DNA of 7,251 bases from Rhodospira sp. (GTDB lineage: Bacteria; Pseudomonadota; Alphaproteobacteria; Rhodospirillales; Rhodospirillaceae), in NCBI GenBank assembly GCA_028277295.1, contig JANQGN010000071.1, positions 1-7,251 of the forward strand, in the 5' to 3' direction. The notes beneath the pieces were generated by a model. That model was not told the DNA's origin, ran no database searches, and saw only the letters and a list, made by a program, of their open reading frames with translations. This document shows positions 5,868-7,251 of this stretch, one piece after another (positions within the stretch are counted from its first letter, which is position 1; each line of letters begins with the position of its first letter). Made by a program: the position numbers and the translations under genes.

Positions 5868-5965
5868 CATTGCGCGCCCTCGTCATGAGACGGGGGCGTG
5901 GCAATTCAGGGACGGATGTCGCGCCGGTTGCCCTGGATTGCGTCGGCGCTCCGCGCCTCGCAATG
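5868..5965. repeat. Fold-back intergenic repeat C (ATTGCG...CGCAAT type)
   Basis: CATTGCG at 5868-5874 faces CGCAATG at 5959-5965, and GCAATTCAGGG at 5901-5911 faces CCCTGGATTGC at 5931-5941 with one mismatch, so the two halves form an imperfect palindrome of about 98 bp. The right half alone (5937-5964) also folds: ATTGCG...GCGC-TCC-GCGC...CGCAAT. The form resembles short dispersed palindromes common between genes in proteobacteria. Short apparent ORFs crossing it are products of the repeat and not genes. It lies about 100 bp upstream of ygiQ and shares a GTTGCCCTGGA 11-mer with the right edge of element B (5703-5713 and 5927-5937). Confidence 0.65.
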
Positions 5966-6063
5966 ACGGTGTTCCAGTGTGACCGATGGTTCATGCCGAT
6001 GGTGGCGGGCATCGTGTGGGACACAGCCGTTCATGCGTTCGAGACCAGGATGTGAGTTGCTCC

Positions 6064-7251
6064 ATGACCGCCGCCGACGCGCCTCCCCGTCCCCTGTTCT
6101 CCTACCGCAAGCACTGGGCGCGCCGTTTCGGCGTGGCCCCGGTCCTGCCCATGAGCCGCGCCGAGATGGACGCGCTGGGCTGGGATGCTTGCGACATTCT
6201 CCTGGTGAGCGGCGACGCCTATGTGGACCATCCCAGCTTCGGCATGGCGATCATTGGCCGCGTGCTGGAGGCCCAGGGGTTCCGCGTCGGTCTGCTGGCG
6301 CAACCCGACTGGACCAGCGCCGCGCCGTTCAAGGCCCTGGGGCGACCGACGCTGTTCATCGGCATCACCGCCGGCAACATGGACTCCATGGTCAATCGCT
6401 ACACCGCCGACCGCAAGCTGAGGCATAACGACAGTTACACACCCGGCGATGAGGGCGGGCGGCGGCCGGACCGGGCGGTGATCGTCTACGCCCAGCGCTG
6501 CCGCGAGGCGTTCAAGGACGTGCCCCTGGTGATCGGGGGCATCGAGGCCAGTTTGCGCCGCGTGGCGCACTACGACTACTGGAGCGACACCGTGCGCCGC
6601 TCGGTGCTGCTGGACAGCCGCGCCGACCTGCTGGTGTTCGGCAACGGCGAGCGGGCCATCGTCGAGATCGCCCACCGCGCCGCCCGGGGCGAGCATCCCC
6701 GCGCCATGACCGATATCCGGGGCACGGCCTTCGTGCGCGATGGCCTGCCCGAGGGATGGGCGGTCAAGGACTCCAGCGGCATCGACACACCGGGGCCGGT
6801 CCCGGCGCTCCCCAGTCCCTACGCCGACACCGGCGAGCGAGAGGGCCGCGCCCCGGGCCTGTGCCAGGATGGCGGGCCGGTTGGACCGGCCGCGCCCGCC
6901 GCCGCCGCCACCGCGCCCGGCCCAACGGAGACCCGGGCGCCCGACGCTGGCAACCGGGGCGTCGTCGTTCGGTTGCCGGCCTATGAGGCGGTGAAGGCCG
7001 ACCCGGTGCTCTACGCCCATGCCTCCCGGGTGCTGCATCTGGAGAGTAACCCGGGCAACGCCCGCCCGCTGGTCCAGGCCCATGGGGACAAGGAGGTCTG
7101 GCTCAACCCGCCACCGATCCCCCTGACGACGGCGGAGATGGACGCGGTCTATGACCTGCCCTTCGCCCGGGCGCCGCATCCGGCCTATGACGGCCGGCGC
7201 ATCCCGGCCTGGGAGATGATCCGCTTCTCCGTGACCATCATGCGCGGCTGT
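6064..7251 (+). CDS. ygiQ: YgiQ family radical SAM protein, N-terminal 396 aa (partial)
   Basis: A member of the YgiQ (UPF0313) radical SAM family, whose substrate I do not know. Seen: a cobalamin-binding-like Rossmann N-terminal region with CDILLVSGDAYVDHPSFGMA (residues 43-62), VLEAQGFRVGLLAQPDW (67-83), ITAGNMDSMVNRYTADRKLR (101-120), VYAQRCREAFKDVPLVIGGI (141-160), EASLRRVAHYDYWSDTVRRS (161-180), NGERAIVEIAHR (194-205) and DIRGTAFV (217-224). Then come YAHASRVLHLESNPGNARPL (317-336), LNPPPIPLTTAEMDAVYDLP (347-366) and IPAWEMIRFSVTIMRGC (380-396). The last codon is the first cysteine of the family's CxxxCxxC cluster motif, so the catalytic barrel lies outside the window. Residues about 255-298 are a Pro/Ala/Gly-rich stretch that looks like a variable linker. 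Start ATG 6064 fits the family N terminus; AGGA at 6047-6050 is 13 bases away, so the ribosome site is weak. It is divergent from the DUF4139 gene. Confidence 0.95.
   Translation, partial: MTAADAPPRPLFSYRKHWARRFGVAPVLPMSRAEMDALGWDACDILLVSGDAYVDHPSFGMAIIGRVLEAQGFRVGLLAQPDWTSAAPFKALGRPTLFIGITAGNMDSMVNRYTADRKLRHNDSYTPGDEGGRRPDRAVIVYAQRCREAFKDVPLVIGGIEASLRRVAHYDYWSDTVRRSVLLDSRADLLVFGNGERAIVEIAHRAARGEHPRAMTDIRGTAFVRDGLPEGWAVKDSSGIDTPGPVPALPSPYADTGEREGRAPGLCQDGGPVGPAAPAAAATAPGPTETRAPDAGNRGVVVRLPAYEAVKADPVLYAHASRVLHLESNPGNARPLVQAHGDKEVWLNPPPIPLTTAEMDAVYDLPFARAPHPAYDGRRIPAWEMIRFSVTIMRGC

Noticed and set aside
5548..6055. Small ORFs in the divergent spacer, including 5834-6055
   Set aside because: They translate the fold-back repeats (for example RGNSGTDVAPVALDCVGAPR comes from repeat C) and have no convincing start signals.
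6031..7179. A 382-codon minus-strand ORF opposite ygiQ
   Set aside because: It is the antisense shadow of a conserved radical SAM gene; its sequence shows no recognisable domain.

Overview
The window looks like chromosome of a GC-rich alphaproteobacterium, probably in or near the Rhodospirillales. That placement rests on the overall base composition, the alphaproteobacterial look of the encoded proteins (DUF2889, CbiB, a YgiQ-type radical SAM protein), and intergenic fold-back repeats of a kind I associate with alphaproteobacterial genomes. The genus cannot be named from the sequence alone.

Layout. Positions 1-1659 are a CRISPR array that runs off the left edge: 25 identical 33-bp repeats (the first lacks its first base) and 24 unique spacers of 33-37 bp. 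The repeat has the type I-C look and its handle sequence says it is transcribed on the minus strand, so the leader should be the DNA just right of it (1660-1853). Positions 1660-2299 hold no gene. They contain the putative leader, a strong inverted repeat, a 315-bp fold-back element (element A, 1854-2168) and a short 13-bp tandem repeat. Three minus-strand genes follow, read right to left: a secreted DUF4139 protein (5473-4040), the cobalamin-pathway membrane enzyme CbiB/CobD (3975-2959) and a DUF2889 protein (2872-2300). Their 64-bp and roughly 80-bp gaps would allow co-transcription. Positions 5474-6063 are a divergent, non-coding spacer with a second fold-back element (element B, 5524-5712), a hairpin (5716-5750) and a third fold-back repeat (element C, 5868-5965). 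From 6064 to the right edge runs the 5' part of a YgiQ-family radical SAM gene, cut exactly at the first cysteine of its iron-sulfur motif.

How it fits together. No cas gene is present, although more than 5.5 kb is visible on the leader side, where cas operons of this type usually lie. The protein-coding genes are housekeeping or of unknown function and have no evident link to the array. The most interesting material is non-coding. Elements A and B share an architecture: outer arms starting CCAGGGC, a small hairpin with a compensatory base change, and a central AGGATGAGGTT/AACCTCATCC stem. A carries an extra palindromic insert. I found no clearly new protein system; the nearest to something undescribed is this element family and its position next to the CRISPR leader.
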